A stretch of DNA of 46,907 nt. Source: Streptantibioticus parmotrematis (lineage in GTDB: Bacteria > Actinomycetota > Actinomycetes > Streptomycetales > Streptomycetaceae). Below are positions 1-7,445 of this stretch, one piece after another. The stretch's first letter is position 1, and each line of letters begins with the position of its first letter. The stretch covers positions 1-46,907 of the forward strand of contig NZ_JAINVZ010000036.1 of the NCBI RefSeq assembly GCF_019890615.1. The letters run 5' to 3'. The translations under genes were made by a program, and so were the position numbers. Under the pieces are notes generated by a model, which did not search any database, had not been told where the DNA came from, and saw only the letters and a list, made by a program, of their open reading frames with translations.

Positions 1-38
1 TCTGTGACGGTTTTCCGTCACAGACCAGCGGCTTTTTT
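1..38 (+). terminator. Intrinsic terminator of the gene left of the window
   Basis: Positions 1-10 and 15-24 form a perfect 10-bp stem (arm TCTGTGACGG) around a TTTT loop. Six T residues follow at 33-38. The stem may continue to the left of the window. It lies 41 bases before the first start codon, so it most likely ends an upstream transcript. Confidence 0.75.
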
Positions 39-78
39 GCGTTGTCCCGCTACCGCGTCGTCTCGTTACAGTGGAGCG

Positions 79-726
79 ATGCGCTACGACCTCGTGATCT
101 TCGACAACGACGGTGTGCTGGTGGACAGCGAGCCGTTGTCGAATCGGATACTCGCCGGCTACCTCACCGAACTCGGGCACCCCACCACGTACGAGGAATC
201 CGTCCGGGACTACATGGGTGCCGCACTCCACCGCGTGCACGACGTCGTGCTCGAACGGTCGGGCCGCACTCTCCCCGCGGATTTCGACGACGTCTTCCAC
301 ACCCGCGTCTTCGAGGCGTTCGAGCGGGAGTTGCGGCCGGTGGACGGGATCGCGCAGGTGCTGGAGAAGCTGGACGCGGACGGGGTGCCGTACTGCGTGG
401 CGTCGTCCGGGAGCCATGAGCGGATCAGGGTCGGGCACCGGGCGGCCGGGCTCACGCGGTACTTCGACGACGCGCGCCTGTTCAGCTCGCAGGACGTCGG
501 ACGTGGCAAGCCTGCGCCCGACCTCTTCCTGCACGCGGCCCGTTCGATGGGCGTCGTCCCGGAGCGTTGTGTCGTCGTGGAGGACAGCCCGCTCGGCGTC
601 CAGGCCGCCGTCGCCGCGGGGATGGACGTCGTCGGCTTCGTCGCCATGACACCGCCCGAGCGCCTGGGCGCACACACCACCGCCCTGTACGGCCACCCCT
701 CCGAGCTGCCGGGCCTGTTGACGTGA
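79..726 (+). CDS. HAD-superfamily hydrolase (beta-phosphoglucomutase/phosphatase type)
   Basis: A 215-residue cytosolic HAD hydrolase. It has the nucleophile motif DNDG at residues 9-12 (Asp9 nucleophile, Asp11 acid/base), a helical cap insert typical of subclass IA, the motif III lysine in GKPAP (Lys144), and the motif IV acid in VEDSPLG (Asp169) that holds Mg2+. Members dephosphorylate or isomerise small sugar phosphates or other phosphometabolites; the substrate cannot be read from the sequence. The ATG at 79 was chosen because the conserved MRYDLVIFDNDG start begins there and a GGAG lies just upstream. The frame is open further upstream but looks non-conserved. It stands alone between a terminator and the MFS gene. 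Confidence 0.88.
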   Translation: MRYDLVIFDNDGVLVDSEPLSNRILAGYLTELGHPTTYEESVRDYMGAALHRVHDVVLERSGRTLPADFDDVFHTRVFEAFERELRPVDGIAQVLEKLDADGVPYCVASSGSHERIRVGHRAAGLTRYFDDARLFSSQDVGRGKPAPDLFLHAARSMGVVPERCVVVEDSPLGVQAAVAAGMDVVGFVAMTPPERLGAHTTALYGHPSELPGLLT

Positions 727-812
727 GCCGCCCCCGGCACGCCGGCCTTCCCGCATCCGATACCAATCAGTAGCGTGATCTCTCTCCCCTAAACGCGCCC
801 CTCCCCGTACGC

Positions 813-840
813 TCCACCTCCAACGGGACGCGGAGGTGGA
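813..840 (+). promoter_or_regulatory. Hairpin that encloses the MFS ribosome binding site
   Basis: TCCACCTCC (813-821) and GGAGGTGGA (832-840) form a perfect 9-bp inverted repeat around a 10-base loop. The right arm is the Shine-Dalgarno sequence (GGAGG, 832-836) of the GTG start at 842. In RNA this fold would hide the ribosome site, so translational control is possible. Control is inferred; the pairing is directly visible. Confidence 0.55.
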
Positions 841-841
841 C

Positions 842-2044
842 GTGGACGCACGGCTTCGGCGCGGCAGGGCATCGCTCGCCGTCAGCTTCTTCGTGCAGGG
901 TGCGGTCTTCGCGCTCCTGGTGACGCGCATCCCCGCGTTGCAGGATCGCTACGGGATATCCAACGCGCTGCTGCCGGTCTTCCTCGCCGCCGTGCCGATC
1001 CTCGCCGGGGTCGGGAGCGTGACGACCGAGCACGTGGTCAAGCGGGTGCGGCCGACGATCGTGCTGCGGTGCGTGCAGCCGGTGGTGTGCCTGGCGCTGC
1101 TGGCCTCCGGGTCGGGCAGTCAGCTGTGGGAGTGCGCCGCGGGCCTGGCGCTGTTCGGCATCACGGTGGGCGCGCTGGACGCCTCCATGAACATGCTCGG
1201 CGTCAGCCTGCAACGCGCGTACGGCCGCAGCATCATGCTGGGCTTCCACGCCGCGTACAGCCTGGGCGGGATCGTCGGGGCGTCGCTGGCGTGGGTCGGG
1301 GCGCACTGGCATCTGTCGCTGGCCGCGCTCTACGCGCCGAGCGTGGTCGTGCTGATCCCGGTCGCGGTGGTGGCCGGCAAGTGGTTCGTCGACCAGCAGC
1401 CGCAGGCGGCCGAGGCGCTGCACGAGGAGGAACGGGCCGCCGCCGCGCTGTCGTTCCGGCCGCTGCTGCCGTTGTGCTTCGTGATGGCGTTCGCGTACAT
1501 CGGGGACTCGACGGTCTCCAACTGGAGCGCGAAGTACCTCCAGGACATCCTGCACAGCTCCGAGCAGCTGTCGACCGTCCCGTACAACGTCTACATGGTG
1601 ACGACGCTGCTGGGACGGGCGGTCGGTGATCTCGGGGTGCGGCGGTTCGGTCCGGCGCCGGTGGTGCGGTTCGGGTCGGTGCTGGCGGCCTGCGGGTTCG
1701 CGGTGGTGGCGGCGGCGACCGGGCCGTGGATGGGGATGCTGGGCTTCACCGTGCTGGGGTTCGGGCTGTGCGTGATCGTGCCGCAGACGTTCGCGGCGGC
1801 CGGGCGGCTCTTCCCGCAGGCCTCCGACACCGCGATCGCCCGGCTCAACGTCTTCAACTACGTCGGGTTCCTGGTGGGATCGCCGCTGGTCGGCGGGCTA
1901 GGCGACGCGTGGAGCTACCGGGGCGCGATGCTGGTGCCGATGGTGCTGGTGCTGGCGACACTGCTGTACGCCCGTTCGTTCGGTGGCAAAACGGACCGAT
2001 ACGGTGTCGGGCATGAGCGGGCGCGCGCGGTTGATGTGGGATGA
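842..2044 (+). CDS. MFS transporter
   Basis: A 400-residue integral membrane protein of the major facilitator superfamily with about 12 hydrophobic segments. It opens with SLAVSFFVQGAVFALLVTRI and carries the loop NALLPVFLAAVPILAGVGS, in the style of the YbjJ/fucose-permease branch of MFS. It probably exports or imports a small solute by proton coupling; the substrate is unknown. The GTG at 842 is preferred over the in-frame GTG at 836 because GGAGG at 832-836 is spaced five bases from it. The 3' end overlaps the downstream deacetylase gene by about 30 bases, so the two are probably co-transcribed. Confidence 0.87.
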   Translation: MDARLRRGRASLAVSFFVQGAVFALLVTRIPALQDRYGISNALLPVFLAAVPILAGVGSVTTEHVVKRVRPTIVLRCVQPVVCLALLASGSGSQLWECAAGLALFGITVGALDASMNMLGVSLQRAYGRSIMLGFHAAYSLGGIVGASLAWVGAHWHLSLAALYAPSVVVLIPVAVVAGKWFVDQQPQAAEALHEEERAAAALSFRPLLPLCFVMAFAYIGDSTVSNWSAKYLQDILHSSEQLSTVPYNVYMVTTLLGRAVGDLGVRRFGPAPVVRFGSVLAACGFAVVAAATGPWMGMLGFTVLGFGLCVIVPQTFAAAGRLFPQASDTAIARLNVFNYVGFLVGSPLVGGLGDAWSYRGAMLVPMVLVLATLLYARSFGGKTDRYGVGHERARAVDVG

Positions 2045-3194
2045 GGCGGTCACGGGCTACGACTTCGGGTCCGGCCACCCGATGGACCCGGTGCGGCTGG
2101 CGCTGACCAGAGCGCTGGTCGAGGCGTTCGAGCTGACCGGTTCCGGGCCGGGACGGGTGCCGGTGGTGGCGGCGCGGGCGGCCGGCGAGTCGACGTTGCG
2201 CCTGGTGCACCGCCCGGACTACATCGACGCGGTGCGGCGGGCCTCGGCCGATCCGAAGAGCGCGGACGGCGGCTACGGCCTGGGCACCGAGGACGACCCG
2301 GCGTTCGCGGGTATGCACGAGGTGTCCGCGCTGATCGCGGGCCAGTCGGTGGGCGCGGCCGAGGCGGTGTGGCACGGCGAGGTGGAGCACGCGGTCAACT
2401 TCGCGGGCGGCCTGCACCACGCGATGCCCGGCGCGGCCTCCGGCTTCTGCGTCTACAACGACCCGGCGCTGGCCATCGCCCGGCTGCTGGAGCTGGGCGC
2501 GCGGCGGGTCGCGTACGTGGACGTGGACGTCCACCACGGCGACGGTGTGCAGGCCGCGTTCTGGGACGACCCGCGGGTGCTGACGATCTCGTTGCACGAG
2601 CACCCGCGCACCCTCTTCCCGCAGACCGGCTGGCCGGAGGAGACCGGCGGCGAGGCGGCGGAGGGCGGCGCGGTCAACGTGGCGCTGCCCGCCGGGACCG
2701 GGGACGAGGGGTGGCTGCGGGCGTTCCACGCGGTGGTGCCGCAGCTGCTGGCCGCGTTCCGCCCCGAGGTCCTGGTCACGCAGCACGGCGCGGACACCCA
2801 CTTCGAGGACCCGCTCGCGCACCTGGCGGTGAGCCTGGACGCGCAACGCGCGGTGGCCGAGGCCTGTCACGAGCTGGCGCACGAGCACGCGGACGGCCGC
2901 TGGGTCGCGCTGGGCGGCGGCGGGTACGCGGTGGTGGACGTCGTGCCGCGTACCTGGACGCACCTGGTGGCGCTGGCGGCCGGCGCGCCGATCGCGCCGG
3001 AGACCGAGACGCCGCAGGAGTGGCGGCACGAGGTCTACCGCAGGGCGCGGCAGAGCGCGCCGCTGCGCATGACGGACGGACGCACGCCGCGCTGGCGGGA
3101 CTTCGACGAGGGCTACGACCCGGCCGACCGCCTGGACCAGGCGATCCTGGCGACCCGGCGGGCGGTCTTCCCGTCGCACGGGCTGCTGGCCTAG
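2013..3194 (+). CDS. acuC: Acetoin utilisation protein AcuC / class I histone-deacetylase fold
   Basis: A 393-residue member of the histone deacetylase superfamily, a cytosolic zinc amidohydrolase that removes acetyl groups from lysines; in Bacillus the AcuC homologue deacetylates acetyl-CoA synthetase. Visible hallmarks are the N-terminal DYDFGSGHPM-like segment (YDFGSGHPMDP), the His-His pair in GGLHHAMPG near residue 140, the zinc ligands in DVDVHHGDGVQ near residue 170, a QHGADTH block and the glycine loop ALGGGGYAVVD near residue 310. The ATG at 2013 starts the conserved SGRARLMWDEAV segment. An upstream in-frame start at 1983 lies well inside the transporter gene and is less likely. Confidence 0.9.
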   Translation: MSGRARLMWDEAVTGYDFGSGHPMDPVRLALTRALVEAFELTGSGPGRVPVVAARAAGESTLRLVHRPDYIDAVRRASADPKSADGGYGLGTEDDPAFAGMHEVSALIAGQSVGAAEAVWHGEVEHAVNFAGGLHHAMPGAASGFCVYNDPALAIARLLELGARRVAYVDVDVHHGDGVQAAFWDDPRVLTISLHEHPRTLFPQTGWPEETGGEAAEGGAVNVALPAGTGDEGWLRAFHAVVPQLLAAFRPEVLVTQHGADTHFEDPLAHLAVSLDAQRAVAEACHELAHEHADGRWVALGGGGYAVVDVVPRTWTHLVALAAGAPIAPETETPQEWRHEVYRRARQSAPLRMTDGRTPRWRDFDEGYDPADRLDQAILATRRAVFPSHGLLA

Positions 3195-3348
3195 GCCCTC
3201 CCGCGGACTGCCGACGCGAGCGGTCTCCGCTCCCGCGTCCTGATGCCGTCCGGCAGCATGTGCGGATGGTCCGAAAGACCCTCGAAAGAGGGGGATTTGG
3301 CGACATGTCGGCGTAGTCCCGCCGCGCATGGGTCAGCATCGGGACATG

Positions 3349-4161
3349 GTGAGTGCCTGCGCCCTGCGCGCGCATCTGCTGGCCGCCCGGCTCGCCGGGC
3401 CGGTGGCCACGGCTCGGGAGTCGAGCCTGCGCAGCTACCAGTTGTTCGCCCAGCGCGATCCCCGCTACCTCATCGGCCTCGATCCGCGGGGGCGCTGGAC
3501 CCGGGACGGGTTGTTACGGCTGATGTCGGAGCGCTGCGGCAACTCGCCGGATCCGTTCCGCGTCACCGGGCAGGAGTTCATCGACCCGGACCGTACGGTG
3601 GCGGCGCTGGACGCGTTCGCGGTGCGGATCGGGGCGGCCGCGCGGGAGCGGTTGCCGGTGCTGCTGGGGACCGGGCACCCGCAGCGACTCCTGGGGTTCT
3701 ACGCCGTGTTGGCGGGGGCGCTGTCGGCGGCGGGCTGTCCGGTGCTCACTCCCGCGTACGGTCGATGTATCGACATCTCGACCCGATTCGGGCTACGTAC
3801 CCACACCCTGGACTACCTGCACGGCGTGGCTGTGGTGCGCCCGGCGGACGGCGGCGCGAACGGGAGCGGCCCGGGGGCGCACAGCCACTCGCCGCTGCCG
3901 GTCCGGGCGGCGCTGGCGGCCGCCGCGGAGAGCGAGGGACCGTTGCCCGGACTGGTGATCGGGGACCACGGCTGGGTCTGCGGGGCAGGTCAGTTGGGGG
4001 TCGAGGCGATCGGGCTGGCGGACGTCAACGATCCGGCGCTCTTCGTCGGTGAGGCGGAGGGGCGGGTGGCGGTCGCCGTTCCGCTTGATGACGCTGTGCG
4101 GTCCGATTACTACCGACCGCTTACTCGCTATGTACTCAATCGAGCGTGTCTGTCACAGTAG
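3349..4161 (+). CDS. Conserved actinomycete protein, often annotated as a phosphatase
   Basis: A 270-residue soluble protein that is usually found in this position in Streptomyces, between acuC and the small excisionase-type gene. It has LLGTGHPQRLLGFY near residue 105 and VIGDHGWVCGAG near residue 205, which look like ligand or metal sites, but I do not recognise a defined catalytic family; the label phosphatase is from genus-wide annotation. The GTG at 3349 is preferred (GGGA five bases upstream, conserved SACALRAHLL start); ATG codons at 3346 and 3328 are alternatives. Codon 56 is TTA (3514-3516), very rare here, so translation should depend on the bldA leucyl-tRNA. Confidence 0.72.
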   Translation: MSACALRAHLLAARLAGPVATARESSLRSYQLFAQRDPRYLIGLDPRGRWTRDGLLRLMSERCGNSPDPFRVTGQEFIDPDRTVAALDAFAVRIGAAARERLPVLLGTGHPQRLLGFYAVLAGALSAAGCPVLTPAYGRCIDISTRFGLRTHTLDYLHGVAVVRPADGGANGSGPGAHSHSPLPVRAALAAAAESEGPLPGLVIGDHGWVCGAGQLGVEAIGLADVNDPALFVGEAEGRVAVAVPLDDAVRSDYYRPLTRYVLNRACLSQ

Positions 4162-4290
4162 GCAACCGAACGGTACTCCTCTTCCCCACTTGCCTCACCC
4201 GCACCTAGTCTGGTGTAGAGCGCACGTGAGTGCCCGAGTCGCCGGAGGGGAAGCCGGTGACCGTCATGTGCGGAAGGTTCAGGTGTTGTC

Positions 4291-4500
4291 ATGGCGACTG
4301 ACGAAAGTTCTCTCGGCCAGATCCAGTTCCTGACCGTGGCCGAAGTGGCCGCAGTGATGCGCGTCTCCAAGATGACCGTGTACCGGCTGGTGCACAGCGG
4401 TCATCTGCCGGCGATCCGGGTGGGCAGGTCCTTCCGCGTGCCCGAGAAGGCCGTCCACGACTACCTCAGGGAGTCCTACGTGGGGGTGGAATCGGCTTAG
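4291..4500 (+). CDS. bdtA: Excisionase-family (MerR-like) small DNA-binding protein, BdtA-like
   Basis: A 69-residue protein consisting of one winged helix-turn-helix of the excisionase/BldC type. The core reads FLTVAEVAAVMRVSKMTVYR then HSGHLPAIRVGRSFRVPEKAV. Such proteins bind direct repeats, usually cooperatively, and regulate transcription. The best match by memory and gene order is SCO3328, reported as a target of the developmental repressor BldD and named bdtA; the symbol rests on that synteny. The 5' leader (4162-4290) has no convincing operator by eye. bS22 follows 135 bases downstream. Confidence 0.8.
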   Translation: MATDESSLGQIQFLTVAEVAAVMRVSKMTVYRLVHSGHLPAIRVGRSFRVPEKAVHDYLRESYVGVESA

Positions 4501-4635
4501 AGTTCACCCGCGCCGACGGCCTGGCGTCACCCCGGATTACCTCCGCCGCGATCGGGCGGGTAGTCTTGGCCGACGTAGGTCGTGTGGGCTCGGACGCCCC
4601 GCACCGAGTGATTCCAATCGTGAGCGAGGGTAGTC

Positions 4636-4734
4636 GTGGGCTCTGTCATCAAGAAGCGCCGCAAGCGCATGGCCAAGAAGAAGCACCGCAAGCTGCTCAA
4701 GCGCACGCGTGTGCAGCGCCGTAACAAGAAGTAA
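4636..4734 (+). CDS. 30S ribosomal protein bS22 (32-residue, AURKAIP1/COX24 motif)
   Basis: A 32-residue, strongly basic peptide starting at GTG 4636 and ending at TAA 4734. It reads [20 protein letters not shown] followed by [12 protein letters not shown], the AURKAIP1/COX24 signature. In mycobacteria the equivalent peptide is structurally resolved in the small subunit as bS22. More than half of the residues are Lys or Arg. The GAGGG at 4626-4630 is the probable ribosome site. It is easily missed because of its size. A strong hairpin at 4788-4833 follows. Confidence 0.88.
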   Translation: MGSVIKKRRKRMAKKKHRKLLKRTRVQRRNKK

Positions 4735-4787
4735 GGCCGCGCGCCCACCGAGCGCCATGCGTTAGCGAGCCGTTCGTCGGCTCTCCT

Positions 4788-4833
4788 CTGCCCCCGGATC
4801 ACCGTCGGTCATACGACGGTGATCCGGGGGCAG
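4788..4833 (+). terminator. 20-bp perfect hairpin after bS22
   Basis: Positions 4788-4807 and 4814-4833 are perfect reverse complements (arm starts CTGCCCCCGGATC) around the loop GTCATA. There is no T-tract, which is common for Streptomyces terminators. It lies 53 bases after the bS22 stop and about 190 bases before the epimerase start, so it most likely terminates the bS22 transcript. Confidence 0.8.
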
Positions 4834-5022
4834 CGGTGTATCGGGGCCGGTTCGTGGCCGAAACACCCGCGTCCGGTGTGGTGCGCGGGGGGCCACCGCG
4901 CCGACACTTGGCGTACATCGTCTGTCACGTCCCGCGTTCCCCTGACACCACAGCGCAATATCGAACCGATACGGTGGCGTAACGGTGGCTCGAACAGCCA
5001 GGTGAGAAGGAAGGCTTCGACC

Positions 5023-6063
5023 TTGGGCAACGTCGTGCTCGTCACGGGAGTGGCTCGGCGGCTGAGCGGCCGGTTCATCCGGAGCGTCCAGCGCGAGCCT
5101 GGCGTGGACCGGGTGATCGGGGTGGACTCCGTGCCGCCGGAACATCCCATCGGCGACGCGGAGTTCGTACGGGCCGACATCCGGCAGCCGATGATCGCCA
5201 AGGTGCTCGCCGAGCACGCGGTCGACACCGTCGTCCACCTGGACGTGACCGGCATGCCGCTCGGCCGCTCCAGGGGCGGGCGGGCGCTGGTCAAGGAGAC
5301 CAACGTCATCGGCACCATGCAGCTGCTCGGCGCCTGCCAGAAGGCGCCGAGCGTGCGGCGGCTGGTGGTGAAGTCGACCACCTCGGTCTACGGGTCCGCC
5401 CCGCGCGACCCGGCGGTCTTCCGGGAGACCACCCAGCCCAAGTCGCTGCCCGGCGGCGGCTTCGCCAAGGACGCCGTCGAGGTCGAGGGGTACGTGCGCG
5501 GGTTCGCCCGGCGGCGGCCCGACGTGGCGGTGGCGGTGCTGCGGTTCGCCAACATCCTGGGGCCGAGCGCCGACTCGCCGCTGGCGGAGTACTTCTCGCT
5601 GCCCGTGCTGCCGACCGTCCTCGGCTACGACCCGCGGTTGCAGTTCGTCCACGAGGACGACGTGCTCGACGTGCTGCGGGTCGCCTCCCGCGAGGCGGAG
5701 CGCGGCACCCTCAACAGCGGCACGTTCAACGTCGCGGGCGACGGTGTGCTGTTGCTGTCGCAGACCGCGCGGCGGCTGGGCAAGCCGACCGTGCCGGTGC
5801 TGCTGCCCGCGGTGCGCTGGGTGGGCGCCGCGCTGCGCGGGGTCGGGGTGACCGACTTCTCGCGCGAGCAGATCAGGCTGCTGACGCACGGGCGGGTGGT
5901 GGACACCACGCAGATGCGTGAGACGCTCGGATTCACCCCGCGGTACACCACCGCGGGCACGTTCGAGGACTTCGCGGCGTGCCGGGGCCCCGGGCTCCTG
6001 CCGCCCGACCGGCTGGCCCGGACCGTCGACCGGATCGCCGCGGCGCTGCCGCACGAGGCATGA
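5023..6063 (+). CDS. NAD-dependent epimerase/dehydratase (extended SDR family)
   Basis: A 346-residue Rossmann-fold protein of the GalE-like extended SDR family. The N-terminal nucleotide motif is degenerate (VVLVTGVARRLSGRF rather than TGxxGxxG), followed by the acidic strand end VDRVIGVDSVP. A Ser/Thr-Tyr region, KSTTSVYGSAP near residue 120, precedes KDAVEVEGYVRGFARRR, where the usual YxxxK tyrosine is replaced by FAKDAVEVEG. The catalytic dyad therefore appears altered and a true epimerase reaction is uncertain. The TTG at 5023 is chosen (GAGAAGGAAGG upstream; conserved GNVVLVTGVA start). It overlaps the possible ATG of the acyltransferase gene, suggesting coupling. Confidence 0.8.
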   Translation: MGNVVLVTGVARRLSGRFIRSVQREPGVDRVIGVDSVPPEHPIGDAEFVRADIRQPMIAKVLAEHAVDTVVHLDVTGMPLGRSRGGRALVKETNVIGTMQLLGACQKAPSVRRLVVKSTTSVYGSAPRDPAVFRETTQPKSLPGGGFAKDAVEVEGYVRGFARRRPDVAVAVLRFANILGPSADSPLAEYFSLPVLPTVLGYDPRLQFVHEDDVLDVLRVASREAERGTLNSGTFNVAGDGVLLLSQTARRLGKPTVPVLLPAVRWVGAALRGVGVTDFSREQIRLLTHGRVVDTTQMRETLGFTPRYTTAGTFEDFAACRGPGLLPPDRLARTVDRIAAALPHEA

Positions 6064-6116
6064 GCACCGCCGAGAATTCCAGCACCCTCAAGCGTTCTAC
6101 CGGGAGGAGCCGCACC

Positions 6117-7400
6117 ATGGCGGACGCCAAGGTCATCCCACTCGACGAGGACACCCGCGCTCGGCGTGGTGCGCGAGCGGGAGGCGGCGGGCGTCCCCGG
6201 GGCAGGTCCACCGGCCGCCCGGGCCTGGCGGCGGTCCGCACGGACGAGGCGGCGCCACGCGACGACGCGTCACGCGACGGCAGTTCGCGCGACGGCAGTT
6301 CGCGCGACGACGTTTCGCGCGACGACGTTTCGCGCGACGACGGGACCCGTGAGGACGCGGCGCGTGAAGACGCCGCACGCGAGGACACCGCCGTCGCCGA
6401 CGCCGGGTCGGCGGGACAGGGAGACGCCGACGGCGGTGTCGGCGACGCTTCCGTCCGGGCCCACGACGAGCCGGGAGGCGCCTCCCCCGCTGCCGCGCTC
6501 GGCGCGGTCGCCGGTGCCCTCACCGACGCGGTCGCCGGGGCCGCCGACCGCGTGCTGGGCGGCCGCTGGGACCGCCGGGTCGCGGGCGGGCTGTCGTTCC
6601 TGCGCCGGCGGATCACCGGCGACTACGAGGTCGACGAGTTCGGCTTCGACGAGGAACTGACCGACCAGGTCCTGATGTCGCTGCTGCGGCCGCTGTTCGA
6701 CTCGTACTTCCGGGTCGAGGTGAAGGGCGTGGAGAACATCCCGTCCGAGGGCGGCGCGCTGGTCGTCGGCAACCACTCCGGGACGCTGCCGCTGGACGCG
6801 CTGATGGCGCAGGTCGCGGTGCACGACCACCACCCCGCTGGACGCCATCTGCGGCTGCTCGCGGCCGACCTGGTCTTCGTGCTGCCGCTCGTCAACGAGC
6901 TGGCGCGCAAGGCCGGACACACCCTGGCCTGCGCCGAGGACGCCCAACTGCTGCTGGAACGCGGCGAGGTGGTCGGGGTGATGCCGGAGGGCTTCAAGGG
7001 GCTGGGCAAGCCGTTCTCCGAGCGGTACAAGCTCCAGCGGTTCGGGCGCGGCGGCTTCGTCTCGACCGCGCTGCGCACCGGGGTGCCGATCGTGCCGTGC
7101 TCGATCGTGGGCGCGGAGGAGATCTACCCGATGGTCGGGGACGCGAAGATCCTGGCCCGGCTGCTGGGCTTCCCGTACTTCCCGGTGACGCCCACGTTCC
7201 CGTGGCTGGGGCCGCTGGGGCTGGTGCCGCTGCCGACGAAGTGGACGATCCAGTTCGGCGAGCCGATCCCCACCGACGGCTACGCGCCGGAGGCCGCGGA
7301 CGACCCGATGCTGGTCTTCAACCTGACCGACCAGGTGCGGGAAACGATTCAGCACACGCTCTACAAACTGCTGGTGCGCCGCCGCTCGGTGTTCTTCTGA
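6117..7400 (+). CDS. Lysophospholipid (1-acylglycerol-3-phosphate) acyltransferase family protein
   Basis: A 427-residue PlsC-type acyltransferase. Residues 1-130 are a hydrophilic, Asp/Arg/Ser-rich tail that contains five-residue repeats. The catalytic half begins near residue 205: VKGVENIPSEGGALVVGNHSG carries the NHxxxxD motif (NHSGTLPLD), and MPEGFKG further on is the glycerol-phosphate binding EG motif. It would transfer acyl groups from acyl-ACP or acyl-CoA to a lipid acceptor at the membrane. The ATG at 6117 has an ideal GGGAGGAG seven bases upstream; an in-frame ATG at 6060 overlaps the epimerase stop as ATGA and is the main alternative. It ends convergently with rsbN. Confidence 0.85.
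   Translation: MADAKVIPLDEDTRARRGARAGGGGRPRGRSTGRPGLAAVRTDEAAPRDDASRDGSSRDGSSRDDVSRDDVSRDDGTREDAAREDAAREDTAVADAGSAGQGDADGGVGDASVRAHDEPGGASPAAALGAVAGALTDAVAGAADRVLGGRWDRRVAGGLSFLRRRITGDYEVDEFGFDEELTDQVLMSLLRPLFDSYFRVEVKGVENIPSEGGALVVGNHSGTLPLDALMAQVAVHDHHPAGRHLRLLAADLVFVLPLVNELARKAGHTLACAEDAQLLLERGEVVGVMPEGFKGLGKPFSERYKLQRFGRGGFVSTALRTGVPIVPCSIVGAEEIYPMVGDAKILARLLGFPYFPVTPTFPWLGPLGLVPLPTKWTIQFGEPIPTDGYAPEAADDPMLVFNLTDQVRETIQHTLYKLLVRRRSVFF
6261..6390 (+). repeat. 15-bp in-frame repeats encoding (S/A)-R-(D/E)-D-x pentapeptides
   Basis: About eight imperfect 15-bp units, such as TCGCGCGACGACGTT repeated at 6301-6345, encode SRDGS, SRDDV and REDAA pentapeptides in the acyltransferase tail. They are exact enough to cause slippage or length variation between strains. 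Confidence 0.8.
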
Positions 7401-7417
7401 CCGAGCGGCGACGCACC
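7373..7417. terminator. Bidirectional terminator between acyltransferase gene and rsbN
   Basis: An 11-bp perfect stem, CGCCGCTCGGT (7380-7390) with ACCGAGCGGCG (7400-7410), is extended by GGTGCG/CGCACC after one mismatch, giving 17 pairs in all. It spans the acyltransferase stop codon and lies just beyond the 3' end of rsbN, so it could end both convergent transcripts. Confidence 0.7.
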
Positions 7418-7445
7418 AACGGGCGGGCCGGCCGCCGCCTGCGGA

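Noticed and set aside
3279-3292. Terminator after the deacetylase gene
   Set aside because: CCCTC-GAAA-GAGGG is only a 5-bp stem; it is too weak to call.
1854-3329. Long minus-strand open frame opposite the deacetylase gene
   Set aside because: It is an antisense frame of high-GC coding DNA, rich in Arg, His and Gln, with no domain. The plus-strand protein has clear family motifs.
4978-4999. Sigma-BldN promoter for the epimerase gene
   Set aside because: CGTAAC is present at 4978-4983, but no CGTTGA-like box follows at the right spacing.
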